DNA from: Gordionus sp. m RMFG-2023
Lineage: Eukaryota; Nematomorpha; Gordioida; Chordodea; Parachordodidae
Length of the DNA: 64,000 bases
Assembly: GCF_954871325.1 (NCBI RefSeq)
Contig: NC_088776.1
Coordinates: 16,802,052-16,866,051, forward strand
Direction of reading: 5' to 3'
The position numbers were made by a program, and so were the translations under genes. Below, piece by piece: positions 42,901-57,900 of this stretch (position 1 is the stretch's first letter; every line of letters begins with the position of its first letter). The notes beneath the pieces are model-generated. The model made no database searches, was not told where the DNA came from, and was given only the letters and a program-made list of their open reading frames with translations.

Positions 42901-45900
42901 TATCTGAGGTATTTGATGTCAAAATCGCTCGAAAGTTGGATATTTTTGAACCATACAACGCTCTCATATCGGATTTAACTAGTATGCACAATATAATTTT
43001 TTCTTTGCTGTGATAAATTCTATTTAACTCCACTTTTAGTCTAGATTTCAGTTAAGAGATCAAAATATTACTCTTAAGGGCCTTTTCAACCTTTACTAAA
43101 AATAATAAGCTAAAATTAGGTTTATATATTATAGTTTTTATAGTCTTTACCAGATGAAATGAATACACATTAATGTAATCATGGAGATCTGCAAAATCGA
43201 TATTTTGCATCCTGAACCCTTAGATCTAGACCTGACTCATTGCAGCCCGCAGCTCAATTAAAAAAATATATAGAGGAAAAGTCTCAAATTCGAAACATTA
43301 TTCACTATTTTAATGTTATGCATTAAATTAAATATTTAGCAATAACTTTAATAATTCCATGATATTTATTTTATTTTTTACAAAATATGATTATGAATAG
43401 TAAATATTTCTCACCTTATTTTTTAAAAATTAATTTTTAATTGTGATGATCAAAAAAGATAAAGCAAGTAATATTGTTTGGCAAAGGCCTGGATTATATT
43501 TCATTAATTATGCTACCGCCGGCCTTGCAGGGGTCTAACACATTGAAATAATAATGATTATTTATTTTCTCTAAGTCGTTAAATATATACGAAAACCTCT
43601 AAAATCATTAACCCTTCAAAAACTACTCTAGTATATCACTGAAATAATTTAATATCACTTATGTAAGGTCATACTCTAATAATCTCCATTAAGGTTCATT
43701 TGAACGCCAGGTTCTAACTGACATTGATTATTATTATCCTTCAGCTATCAGCATTACCTATTACCAATCAATGGCAAAAAAATTAATCAGACATACCCCC
43801 CCCCCGTCATTTGAAAAAAATACAAATAATTATAAAAATGGCTTTGTTATAATTTTCATGCTTTTGCTGTTCCTTATGACACCTATATGTAAACGTCCAT
43901 CTTTGGATCCTTTTATTATCGCTTTCACACTTTTATTTTTAATTATCTTTGTAACCCTGTATTCACAGTTAGCGCGAATTCGCCCTGCTAACTATGAATG
44001 CAGGGTAACGCACAGTCCTTCACTTGTTAAATATAAGGTTTTACACAATAAACTCATCAGAAACTTTTTGAAATTCCTCCTCTTTTAGAAAAAGCTTTGC
44101 TATGACTGGTGCAACTTTTTTAAAATTAGCCAAATATTTTTCCAGTCACCATTTATATTAAGGAATATTAAAAAAAAATTAATACCAACTTTATTCATAT
44201 TAGTAATAAGATCATCATTTATTAGTAATAATGCACTTTATATTATTTTAACAAAAAAATCAGAAAATGTCAGCGAAGTTAATTATCTAGTCATCCAGTC
44301 CAAACGTATTTTCGAAGGAACCAAAGAACTGGCTTTCGATCTGAGGCACAAAAATAAACTCTTAATAGACCTTTACAAATCCTTTTACGCGACCGGCATT
44401 TCCTATGCTAAGGGGCTCACTCTTTGCAACAAAAATTCGGCATTATTTCGATATCCTTTCATCGAACTGTTCGTTACCTACGCTATTTTTGAGGATAACG
44501 AGAACGTAGAATATGGATTTGTAAAACAGTTGAGAGATGGCTTATCTAGTAGTGACAATATTTTCCATTTAGCTCTCAGAAATGTTTTCAACTTTCACGA
44601 ACTCATTCTTACGGATAGCGCCAAGGTTAGGATATTTCTTTAAAAAACAGAATTTTTGAATAATTTATTTTAAGTTATTAAGTGGCGCTGTAAAGACAAA
44701 AGCAAGAAATATTTTAAATATGTAAAAACAAAGAGTTTGAATTTTTATTATTCTCCAATAATGCCGATGGATTAATATGTGATGTTCATTATAAATTACT
44801 TTTAATAAATCTTTTAGGACATTGACAGGATACATATGGTCAGATGTCACGGCATAATGGACTATTTGTTTTTCGCGGTGTCTCGACAAAGACAAAATTT
44901 AGACCGTATAATAAATGATATTTTGCGAATGAAAGTTTTACATGACAAAGTTAATGACTGGTTTTATGTTCCCCGATTAGCTTATTGTTACGAACATTTC
45001 AGCGAAGATTTTTACAACATATTGGTAAAATTAAAAAAATTTTTAAAACTATTATATTAATTTTTTTTACACTATTTGAATAAAGTGCATGTGTTTTCCT
45101 CCTTTCTTCTTGAAAAGAAAAAGTTTATACAAAATACAGCCTTATATTTTTTTCATATAATTCTCCAAATAAATTGTCAAATTTTTATGAGCCAAAATAT
45201 CAAAAATCTCATAGAGGCATATTCATGGGAGGGTAAGGAATAAAATATTTACATATACTTAAATTTTTCAGAGAACTAATTTGGGTCAAAATATTTCCAA
45301 GATATTAATCTGTTTAAATTTATTTTCCCAAACGAAATCTTAGATTTCCTATATGGCTCTTTTTACTATTATGTATATAATTTACTTGTTAAAAAGGTTA
45401 ATTTTTAAAATTCTAGAATATTTTAACAGAGTATTTCCAGCCCCTTTTTTAAAATTTTATAAAGTGAGTGATAAAAAAAATCTATTTGTAAATTTTAGCA
45501 TTATAATTATAGAATATATTTATTGTGTGTGCACAGTTGTTAATGTGTAAGTGTAATACAAAGTTCTTTTTATGTTAACAAATAATTTGTTATGCTGAAA
45601 AATATTCTCTCGCCTCTTTTAAAAAAATTTAACCAAACCTTGCTCTAATCAGGATAAACTTTTTCTTTTTTTAAAAAAAATGAATGACGAGGGGAAAACC
45701 GTAATTTTGATATTACAAATAATGATTTTTAAAAAAAAACAAATAATTAAATGAATATTTAAAGCGGAAATTTAATCAGCTATGCTTAAACGTTTCCAAT
45801 ACCATCGACCGATTATGTATCATTTTATCTGATGCCAAGACGAAATCTGACTTTGAAGTATACGCTTCTGCTATTAAAGGACTAACTCGGCAATCCGCAG

Positions 45901-48900
45901 CGATGATAAATATCGAACTCGATATTAATCTTCATCCTCTTAAAAATGAGGATAGAATCGATAACAATCTAATCAAAACATCCGCTATCATCACCAAGAA
46001 CCAAATAAACTTTTTAAAAAATGGTCTCACCTATTTATCCCGAAACTTTAACACATTTTTGTCAAATTTATTGGCCAAGAATAATAACAGCGAAAAAATA
46101 GAAAATGGAGGAGTAGATTCAATGATACTTAAAAGCCCGCTTATATCTTGCGATGTTATGGGATCCTATACTCAGCAATTTTTCGCATTGCAAAACGAAT
46201 TCGAAACATTTAGCTCCACATATTGTATCGAGAATTCACCTAAAATCGAGGAAGAGAATATATTATTAGCCGATGATTTCCTAGAGCCAAATAGTGAAAA
46301 TGATGACTTGAGCGAAAGATTGATCCGTAACCGATTTTTACAAATCTGGCACCATAAATTGAACAAAATGGCGCTGTTTATGGAAAACTCGGAAGTGGCT
46401 AAACATTTAAATATTCTGGATTCAAGTTTTTATTATATTGAAATTATATCACAATTTTTTTTAAAATAAAAGTTAGAACTTATTTACCTTTAAATATGGA
46501 ATAAGGAGTTTTAGCACACCCGCCCATGTTTCGGTTGGGTGTGGTCGGGTTTTCTAAAATTTTATCCGCAATGAGCGGGTGGCAGGCTGGTTAAAAAATT
46601 TTTAAAGTAATCGGCGGGCGTGGGCGGATGAATTTTTAATATTTTTCAGGCGAAGAGAGCAGAGCAGACTTCAATTTATTAAAAATAATAGTTTTATCTC
46701 ACAATATTGCATATTATATATGTTTAATTACTACATTAAAATAAGAGCCAAACCAGCCATTAAAATAATTTTTAGGCTAGGCGGGCTAGTGAATTAAACA
46801 AAATTTATAGATGAATGGACGGGCGGGAATGATACATTTGAGGTATAAAGATCATAGGGTTAAGAAAAATTTAGGTTGGGGAATGATATACTCTATCGAA
46901 ATAGATAATGACATTGGAACTTATACAAACATTTAAATAATAAAAGATCGTCTTAGGAATTTAGAAAGGATTTTGATAAATTTAATTTAGATTTAAAAAA
47001 AATAAAATAGCAATATATTTATAAAGTATTGATGGTATTTATATTTAGATAAGGTCGATAATCAAACCTCAAATTCATCTTCTTGCGCATTGCAAATGAT
47101 ACCGTTTGTCGAAGGCATTTTTAGTCAGCTCTTGGATATATTTGATTTTTCTAAAGTTAATTATTTTGTCATTTAATTTTTTTTATACCTAAAAATTACA
47201 AAATATTTAATTTATATAATTATGATTTTTTAAAAAAAGTTATTAACGAATTTAAACACTTCTTATTGGAATTACCACGAAGACAAATTCATTTTATCTT
47301 TCACTATCAACGCCATCATAGAAAAATCATATATGGTAGCACAACGTTATTTCAACTTCCACCTCAGTATCTTGAACCTTTTTAATCTATCTTCGGAATT
47401 GTTTTATGGCTTCATTCAAAAAGTAAAATAGAACCAAACCTTTATTTAATACCCAGCTCACAATAGAGATCTGCAAAGTTAGGCCCCGGGTCGGGTCGGA
47501 CCTTGGAAATTTTTTTAAATATATCTAAATTTATCAATTTTATATTGAATTTTTTATGTAAAATAAAAATATTTGATTATATTTATTGAAACTAAACGAC
47601 ATATAACATATGTCTTTTATTTTGAGTAATTATAAAGATTAATTTCTATATTTAAATAAATTCGGGCCGGGCCGGGTCGGCAAATTTTTTTTAAAAAAAA
47701 TCCGGGCCGGCAAAACTTTTTAAAAAAATTTCAGGCCGGGCCGGGCTTGAAAAATTAGGCCCGATGCAGATCACTAGCTCACAATATTAAAAAAAATTAA
47801 GTGCAGAATATGGTGAAAGTGAACTTATATAAATGATTTATTGTCATTGTAAAACTGATCATTATTAATAATAGTAAAGTTAGTAATTGATATCGATTGA
47901 TTAGAAATCTTATATTATAAAATATCACTTTCTTTCTGTATATATATATATATTATGGTAATTAAAAGGGTTACGGAAGCAAACTCAAACAACCTACCGA
48001 CAATTCTGATAAATCTGTCGTTAATAACAATCCTAACCCTAAACAACAGGATGGTACTGAAGAAATAGCGGACTCAGAAAATTGTGGTATGGGTGAAGGG
48101 CAGGGCCTCAAAAATGTCAGCGACCAAATGGAGAATTTGGATCAAGTTACATTTATTTATTTTATTAGATGATATTTATAAAATGATTTGAAATTAGTAG
48201 TATTCTCGCAATTTGTCACATTTTAGTATAAGATTGATTTGGATTTAAAGTCACATCACTGATACGAATCGGCAATGAATTAATTAAGGTATTTAGAGAT
48301 TTATGAAAATGTATATATAATGAAAGTTATAATGAATTATAAAATAATATATCAAGGAGATATCCTTACAGAATTTTAAATAATAAAAGAAATTTGTTTC
48401 TTTTTTTTTATAGATTGAAGGTTCAACTCAGAAAGAAGAATTTATGGATGATAAATATGAAACTAAAGATAAAAGTTCCAAAGATGAAATGGCAGATTTT
48501 GACGATGAAGCCATAGAGCTCCCCAATGAAATTGAAGATGACTATAAAGGTCGGCACTTATCAATTTTTTTTTAAAAAAAACTTTTTTTCTTATATAAAT
48601 TTATGAAATATCATATATTATAATTATAAAATAAGGTCATTAATTCTTTAGGGATTAATTATGATGGTTTTATAAGTTTTTGACAAATTATTTAAAAAAA
48701 TATGAGCCTTATTTCATATTTCTTACATTTTTATAATTCAATGATAATTTGCCTACCATGCAATATAAATAGATAAAAAGAAAATATTTATGATTAATAA
48801 ATAGATTTGTTCAATGGCGCCACTGGCTCTGACCATTTAGTGTTGCTTAAAGGCAATATTTAATTTATGTGTTAAGCAACATTTTCTCCCCATCCCCTTC

Positions 48901-51900
48901 TGTATCTAATGGATTGATTTTTTGTTAGACAAATCCCATTTTTTGATTTCATTGGGGGCATTGTGATCGAACGCGTGCTCAGCATACCTAAATTTAATTT
49001 GAACATACAATATTTTTTTAACTTGAGATTTCTTTTGTCACTTTTAAGTTTAGGTTCTAGCGAGCTAGATTTCAATTTATATCATTTTAATATTTGATGG
49101 AAAAAAAATTGCTCAATTAAAATACCTCACTAGAACTTAGCCTAATTTTTTTAAAAGAAAAATGACCCTTTAGTAACACTTAAAGCTATCGGGGAAATTA
49201 ATAAAAAATTATTTTATGAATATAGAAAAATTGATAATATATGCCGTGAAACTATTATTTTTGCAAAATTTATATTAAATCGAAATCCCTATATGCTTAA
49301 TTTTTAGATGATGATCAATTCGATTATGAAAAGAATTTTGCTAATGACATAGGTTAGATATTTTATATATAATATAGAAAAATATAATATATAAAGCCTC
49401 TAAAATTGGCTCTCAAACCTTTTAGATTAATTACAAAGTTCTTCTTTGCGATCACCTCTTTTAAAACGAAAAACCTATTTTTTTAAATTATATTATTATG
49501 TAAAAGCAACTTAAGGAACACCGTTAAGAATTTAAATACATTTATACCAGTTTTGAGAAATTTTTTATTTTTAAAATTATAATTATAGTTTGGAAATATA
49601 ATTTGAATGTATAAAATAAAACTATATTATTAACCTATGCTGCAAGGAAATTGGAAAACTTAAGCAAGCGGTAAAATATATTAAAACACGAGGAAAATAA
49701 AATATAAATAAGAAATTTACAAGACAAATTGCAAGGATTGTTTAGGTGAACTAATTAAAGCCCAGATCCAAATTTATACAACACTCGGGCAATTCCTTGC
49801 AGGGCTCTGCAAAAATTTGCCTCAGATAAATGAAAAACAACAATTATGTATATTTTTTTGAAAATAGATGACCCGCAAAACGTAGACGATCTTAAAAACG
49901 AATGGGATGCCTCTGATCCAAACATTTCTAATCCCGACACCGACCTAATTCCCCCTTCAAATGCTACGAATGAATTTGACGAATCCAGTCTGAAAGAAGC
50001 CATAAAAGAACAGCTGAAAAGGAATGATGACCTCGAAAAAAAAAATTCTTCGAATCCCGAAAACTCTAAAGGTAAAAGGACCGAGATAGATCAAAAAATC
50101 GGCCAAAAACTTGAAAGTGTAAAAGAATCGGAAGAACACAAAGGAGAAGATTTGGATAATACTGAAACGATGACCGAGGATGATTTGGGTGGAGATACGA
50201 ATGATGAAGAATTTAATAAAGCTAACGAAGAAAATGGGAATGAGGTTGATAGAGAAACGGGAGCAAAAAATAGCACGCAACTAGAAGCCGCTACTTCAGG
50301 TCAGGAAAAAACCTTTGATAATGAGCAGAACAATCTTGAAGAGAATGATGCGAGATTTGAAGCTAAGAAGGAGGGTGAAGAAGCCAACGATATAGATGAT
50401 GTGAGCATTTAATTTATTCTTTTTTCTATATAATATGGAAATTCATCAATTGGTAATATTTTTAAAAAAGTTTGTGACAAATTGATTGACAAAAATAACT
50501 AAATTAAAGTTATTGAAGCATCTCAAAAATAATTTTTAGTCTGACTTATTTTTTAATAAAACAAATTTTTAAAGAGATTATATATAAATAAAAAGATATT
50601 TAAACCTTTTTTAGAGATTTGCAAGCCCGTCCCGATTTACAGGACAGGGTTAAATTGTAACCCGGTTATCTCTTGCAGATCTATTTTTTTTCTCCATAAA
50701 TAAAATTATGAATAATATTTTGACTAAAGTTAAAAGGAAATAATTTTTATTAAATAATATTCCATATTTCTTACCATTTTGTGATATTGAAAACCAAAAA
50801 AAAGCTTGATCAAAATTTGGAAAGCAAAAAGTTAAATAACGAAATCTTTGATCTTGATGATGATCTTGATGATGAAGAAGAATCACACTCTCTGGATCCA
50901 AATTTAAACCATCTCCTCGAACCTTTATCATTGAACGAAGAAAGTTTAATTAGTGATGCAGATGAGAAAAATATTGATCAAGATGATGGTGGGATCAAAG
51001 ATGTTGATGGTAAATTAAAAATATTATTTATATATTTTTAAAATGTGTTTATTTTAATTGTTTTTTTAATATAATTATATTAATTTACAAATATTTTTTT
51101 AAAATCTATTTTCGATAAAATTTTAACAATCGATATTAATAAAACTATTATATAACAACAATTTATACGAAAAAAAAGATTCGGTTGATTTAGACCATCC
51201 TGAAATCCAGAAAATTAATCCTCAAGCCTCAGAATTTGAAGACCTTTACTTGAACGACATGAAGGATGAAGAGATAGAAAAAAATGCTAGTGAAAATGTA
51301 TCACCTGTAAATGATGATAATAATGCTCAAAATGGTATGGATGGCGGTAGAGTTAGTAAAGATGAAATGCCTGGGCCTAATAGTCATGGCAAAGACAAAA
51401 ATTCAGCGGATAATATGGTTAATATAGAATTGTTCATTAGAATAATTATTTAAAGATTAAACATTTTAAAATGTTTACAAAATAATATTAGTATATAATC
51501 AATTTAATTTATTTTGTTTAAAAAGAATATTGTTGTGTTCATTAGAATAATTATTTAAAGATTAAACATTTTAAAATGTTTACAAAATAATATTAGTATA
51601 TAATCAATTTAATTTATTTTGTTTAAAAAGTATATTGTTGATGGCTAATTTTTTTAAAGAGACTAATTATGACATTATATTATCAAACTATACACGATGA
51701 ATCTTGATGTAGTCTAGGAGTAGAATAAAATCACCTAAAGTAAAACGTTACTAAAGCCGTTTTTGACCTCAACGGCCTATAGTTGTTAAATATGTTTCAA
51801 ATTTCCATGTTGATCTAATTACATTAAAAAAAATTAAGATTGAAGATGGTGGTGACTCTTCTGAAGGAAACGCATCTCTTATCGATGCAACCACTGGAAA

Positions 51901-54900
51901 AAAAAATAAAACGAGATCCAACAACAGACGCCAAAGAAAGAAGAAAAAAATGAGAAAAGTTTTTTGCACACATTAATCTAATATTTAATTTTAACCGATA
52001 TTACATTTAAACAAATTATAAAGATAAGACCGGGCTTAAAGGGGTCACTATTTATTTTTTTGTGATATACATTCGAGTTGGAAAGGGCTGATCTTTGGTT
52101 TTTTATTATCGTATTTACTGTTTGGTCTTCGATAATTAAGTTGACACGTTCGATTTATATTTTGGTGGTTTTTTTTATTTATACACGCATAATTTTATTT
52201 TCCTACAAATATTTTTTGCCACAGCAAAATCTTCCTTTACCTTCTCAAACAGAGAATCGCGAAAATGAACCGAACAAAAAATCCGCAGATGATGATATTA
52301 TCGAGATTTTAGACGATGATATCCGAGATGGTGCTATCGACGCTGAAAACAAAATTTCCAAGTTTGAAATGGACGAGAAAACAGTCTACCATAAGCCAGA
52401 ACATAATGATGATTTAGGAGACGAAGATGGTGAGGAAATGACCAACACCTTGGAAAAAAAATTACAAGTTATATTATTTTTTTGATTGAATGTTTTGAGT
52501 TGATTTAGGTTTCTATAAAATAATTTGATATATCTATTCCAATCATTCATATTAATTAATTAATGGGCGATGGTATGATGTTTTATATGATATGGCCATA
52601 TTAATTACAATTGTTTATAAAATTTTTAATAATTATGAATATGATAATATTATATTAATAAAAAATAAAAATTTTGAGCTTAGATTCGAAACAATCTTTA
52701 AATCGAATAGATTAATAAACTTAAATAATATATTTTTTTGTATATAGAAAAACAATTCTGATTCCTTTACCCCCGGTGCCAAATCTAAAATTCTTAATCC
52801 AAGCCATGATGAAATAATCGATTTAACTCAAGAAGACTCTAACCCTCAAGCAGATATAGAAGAAATCGGAGAAGAGAAAATTATAAAAAATACACCACGA
52901 TCCCCCAAAGATTATTCCAATGACAAAAATGATGACGTCAATAGGCGAGCTAAGTTTATAGAATCGCTTAGAGAGGAAGAAGACAGGAAAAAATGTAGCG
53001 AGAAAAATTTAGGTGATGATCTGGAAAATTTGGAAGAGATGGCCACGAACGTTTTAGTTTCCACGTATTATGATAAAGTAGATTTGTATGATCAACAAAT
53101 GGAAACGGGGCTCGAAGAGAATAAATCGGTTTTTAAATTTAATTTTTTTGGATACTCTATTAGTTGGTTGCTGATTGATAAAACGCTAACGGGATATATA
53201 AATTATTCTTATTTTATAAATCATCAATGATAACATTTTTTTTATACTTTTGACTTAAATTGCCAAATTGTTAATTTTTAGATTTAAACCTGATTGAAAC
53301 ATTACTTATAAAATTGTAACATGTTAATTTTAGAATGAAATGGATTTTGGATTGATGGACTTGAACAAATCTATAGCTCTTGAAGATTCAGATAAAGTAA
53401 TAATTAAAGTTGAGCTTGATATCTTTTATAAGACAATTATCGCATTATGCCTTTAAATTATTTTATTATTTAAATAAGATTTTAACTATTTATCTTAAAA
53501 ATATATCAATCATTTATAAATAATATGCAATTGCTTGAATATTTTTTTTAAAAAATGATAATTTCCATTAAAAAAGAACAAAGATATCATTGAGTTATAC
53601 GATGAAAATTCAAACTTCGAAGCTCAACAATTATGCGAACAACTCAAAATTATTCTTGAGCCAACAACGGCTTCTAGATACAAGTTAACTAACTTACATT
53701 TAATTTATAACTTTTTATACATGATATTATAATTATAAATATATAAAACAAATTAAATTTTCTCTCTTATCAAGTTCAATTGACCAATTTATGAGATGAA
53801 AGATAGAGATAGCATTATATACAATATTTTGGTAGATAGTTTATTGAGTCATTATTATTACATTTTTTTTTAGAAGAAAGGGGAAGGGAGGGGGGTGGGA
53901 GGGATAATGAGAATTTTTTTTTTTCTTTAAGAGATAAAACCTTAAAAAATGCTATTTTTTATGGCTACATTCTTATAATGATCCTAATTATCTCCTATTA
54001 TGATCAGCTTAGGACTAGGGCCGGACTTGAAAAATTCTAAGAAATAATATAGAATATAATGATTTCTTTAATCAAAATAAAATTAATGTTCAAATTTTTT
54101 CTTGGCAAGGAAACGCAATTTGGGATTTTTATTTCATCAAACGCGATTATTCGTTTAATTTATATATTTTCGACTGAATTATTCTAAATCAGACTCGCGC
54201 TCTAAAATTAAATTTCAGGCCATGCTAAAAAATTGGGCACGCCTTGAGCCTGAAAAATTTGAATTTATAGAGATTTACCTTATACTTTCCTTATAATCCC
54301 TACTTCATATGGCGATAGGGTGAGCATCCTCTTATAGTGATCACCATTGTAGTAAAATGACTTATCTCTTTGTAAATTTTTTTGTAATTATTGAATTGAT
54401 ATGTGAAATAATTTATAAAATACATAATTAATAGTAACCTAGTTGGATAAGCATAAAATAAATTATAGGCAAATTGAAAAAAATTTTTTTTTTTATTGTA
54501 AATTTTTATTAGAATACCAAACATCCTAGACCAGATGGCTTAACCGTGCCTTGGTCTTTAGGGAAATCCTTGATTTGGGACTTCACATGTATATCTTCTT
54601 TCCCAAAAAATTTAAATTTTAATCCGGTTGATATAGCCGAGAAAAAAAAACAATGAAATATTCCAAATTCACAAATTATAATTTTACACCGATCGTCATC
54701 TCTTCCCTTGGACATATGCCAAGCGGAACTTTAAAATTATTAAAAAATATAGGCGATAAGATAAGAGCCCTTACATCAGAACCAAAAGAATGCTATATTT
54801 TAAAACAAAACCTACAAATAACTATTTTAAAATATAACTATTCATGTTTTTTGTTAACTTGTAGTCCCACCTCCGTTTTTATAAAATAATGTTTTATTTT

Positions 54901-57900
54901 ATATTTGATATGTTAATTTTAAAATTATAAATTATGTTATTGAAAAAAATTAAGTTTTAGAATTAAAATTCTTCAATTTCAATTTTTCCTGTCTTCCTTA
55001 ATTTTTATTTAAATTTCGTGCAAAAATATTTTCACTTATATTTCTATCGGTTGCTTCAAAAAAAAACTAATCTCATGATTTACCTAAATTAAGCATATTT
55101 ATTAAAAAAAATATCCTGATTTTTTTAACTTTGAAATTATATATATACTTTATCAAAGAGTAATTAGAGCTTTTTCCTTTCCCATTTTTAGTTATAGTGG
55201 TGCATATTATAAATATAATAATAATAAAATACGTTTACCTTCGACAGCGTTTTTTTTAATAACCTCCTTAGAGGCAAGTAATATCCTGAAAAACACAATA
55301 TAGATGTGCTCTGTTTCTGCATATTTTAACACCTGCTTAAAACTTTTTCACGATTCTATTTCCGTCGGAAGATGTTGCCATACCAAAAAATCTTATTTCT
55401 CTATCTTTTTCTCCCCTATCGAATAAAAAAAATTTCCACCAATATAGTGAATGCTACTGTAATGACCTATCCGCGATTTATTAGCTGCAATGGCCTAACT
55501 ACTGGGAATGATTAGGGGGCAGGATACCCCCCAATCCAAAAATATTAACATGACCCATATAAAAAAAATTTTTAAAATGGGTTAATTTTTAAATTTGTCA
55601 AAAGATATTTTATAATGACATGTATTTTATTTTCCTTGTGAATAATTTTATTTTTTATTTGAAATTGAAGTATCAAAGCGGAATTACCATCTTTTTTGAA
55701 TTATCGGTATCGAAATACTTTTAAAAGCATATGATTTGAATATTTATAATTTTTAAATGAATAGAGGAGACTACAAAACGGGCAAAAGATTAAACATGAA
55801 AAAGATAGTCGATTACATAGCCAGCGATTACAGGAACAACAAGATATGGATGAGGAAAACTAAATTGGCCAAACGAGATTACAATATTATTATAGCGTTA
55901 GATGACTCAACCAGCATGAAGGATAATATGTCTCGAGAGGTTTCCATAAAAATAAAACAATCTCTGCCGAAAGTTAAATAAATTTTATGTCCCTCTAGTA
56001 TAAATTATTGGAATTATAATAAAATTAAAATATAGATAAAATTGAATATTATAGATGATGTTAGAAGTTTATATCATTGAACTACCTATTATTTAATTTG
56101 TAATTAAAATATTCTAAATAATTTAGTTATGACACTTATATTAATTAATTATAGGTGCCATAAATTTAAAAGTGTTTAATTTTGGATACACACAAATTTT
56201 GGAAATAATTTATTGTTAAAGGCAAATAAAATTTATTAGTCCTAATTTTTATTAATGTATTATATTATGATATATATTATACTGCGATATTTTTTTTCAG
56301 TGCTAGTATTATTTTTCAGTTTTTTATATAAATAAATATTATTTTCTTTTAAATTCCTTTGATTAAAATTTGTAAATTGCAATTTTTTTAAAAATATTAA
56401 ATTTAAAAATAATACTTTATATAAATAATTTATAAAGTATTCCAATGTCTTTTTTACGAATGTAACTTGTAACTGCAACTATTTACTTATTAAAACTAGC
56501 TTTAAACAACATTGTAATACATTATCTAAACGTTAAATTATTGATCAGTTTTACACCACAGACACAAATATTTTCAATTAAAATATGCCATTTTTAAATA
56601 TTTTAAGAATTAGATAGTTAAAATTCATACGATTTTTACTTTGAGTTGAGTTTTAATAATTCTTAGATTAATACAAATATAAAATTATGAATATATTTAT
56701 ATAATTTTACAGATGGCTGTTAAAGCGTTATCCATCATTAATAAAGCCTTTTCCTTGTTGGAAATCGGCAATCTATGCATATGCAAGTAAAAAAATTGAT
56801 CAATATAATTTTAAAAAAATATATAAAGTCAATTTTAACTATAAAGAATCGCAAATTTTTTCCCCCTTTTGCGAATTTCTTCTATAATATTTTCTTTTCT
56901 TTATATTTTTTGTCTTAAAATTGTTCCTTTTTCAAATTTAAATTCAAATAAATATTTTTAGCCGTATATATATTGCCATCCCAATGGAATGATGAGAATG
57001 CTAAATATCTTAATTTGGGAATTGACGATTATACAAAAAGACAGTCTAGGCCTTTTTTTAATATGCCTTACATTATAGTTTCTGAGTCTGACTTATCAGA
57101 ATTTTTAAAAATTTTAATTTACAATGAAAAACAATATCTAATTTTTCCAAGATTCGGCAGAGAGGTTCAAATCATGCAACCCTTTAATCGCAAACTAACC
57201 GAACACGAAATGATCCAAGCTTTAAGACAACATTTGACTTTCGATCAAATAAACACAGACTTCCCCGCGCTTTTAGAATTCGTTCAACAATACTTCGATC
57301 AAAATAATCGCCTTAAAGGGGTTAACCGAAACGTTAATAATGGTATCCTTTTTAAAAATATATATATTTAATTTTTAAAATAAATGAAGAAGATAATAAT
57401 AAAAGTTATGATATAATATGAAAATATTTAGCCAAAATTTTAAATTTTAGAATTTAAAAAAAATAAGAAAGATTGTATTCTTAAATAATTGCATTTTAAA
57501 ATCCTATATCTTATACCCTTTTTTTTAAATTTAGAAAATCTATTATTCGTTATATCCGATGGTAGAGGTGTATTCGGAAATGGGATGGACAATATAAGAA
57601 ATTCCGTATCTTCCCTCCTCTTTAATAATATATTTTCCGTGTTTATCATTCTCGATAATCCTCGTAACAAGGTTAACCCTTAATTTTTTTCTCTCCATCT
57701 TTCTATTTCTAAGTTAATTTCATTCTACATATATTTTTTAATGTTATCCATTTTTATAAAAATAGTACCCCCCCCCCCCCCTTCCCTTCGTTTAATTTAA
57801 ATGGTTAACTAATATGAAAATATAAACTTTTTTACAAGTACTATATATAATCTTATTTTATAATTATCAGGTGCCTAATCGGTTATCAATTTTATTATGT

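Larger units (their letters stand above)
1594..57534. other. Introns of 300-1,300 bases in which nothing was recognised
   Basis: The introns 990-1301, 1594-1928, 2780-3500, 8433-9271, 11881-12297, 21369-21707, 21793-22348, 24538-25285, 26169-26487, 29835-30188, 31825-32322, 33097-33656, 36078-36445, 36668-37299, 42982-44263, 45025-45779, 48550-49307, 49353-49867, 55940-56712 and 56787-57151 are AT-rich. They contain simple A/T runs and, in a few (33281, 43798), short poly-C tracts. I see no further exon, RNA gene or recognisable element in them. Short open frames inside them are unsupported. Confidence 0.6.

Noticed and set aside
43771-44088. Open frame with hydrophobic stretches (FVIIFMLLLFLM)
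   Set aside because: It spans a poly-C tract and AT-rich intron; T-rich DNA reads as hydrophobic residues by chance.
49957-50280. Minus-strand open frames opposite the acidic exons
   Set aside because: They are shadows of the Asp/Glu-rich coding strand, whose codons rarely give stops on the other strand.
52078-52224. Hydrophobic N-terminal part of the frame leading into QNLPLPSQTEN
   Set aside because: It is intron read through; the acceptor TTGCCACAG at 52224 gives the correct phase-0 start.
56973-57151. Long open frame upstream of FGREVQ (MPSQWNDENAKYLNL...)
   Set aside because: The exon ending 56786 leaves AA, and the acceptor at 57151 gives ICKFGREVQ directly, as in human MDN1; the upstream part is in the wrong phase and is intron.
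29500-57780. Poly-C tracts (near 12541, 29506, 33281, 43798, 57769) as a shared regulatory feature
   Set aside because: They are simple homopolymers at unrelated intronic places, likely slippage products, some next to decayed elements.
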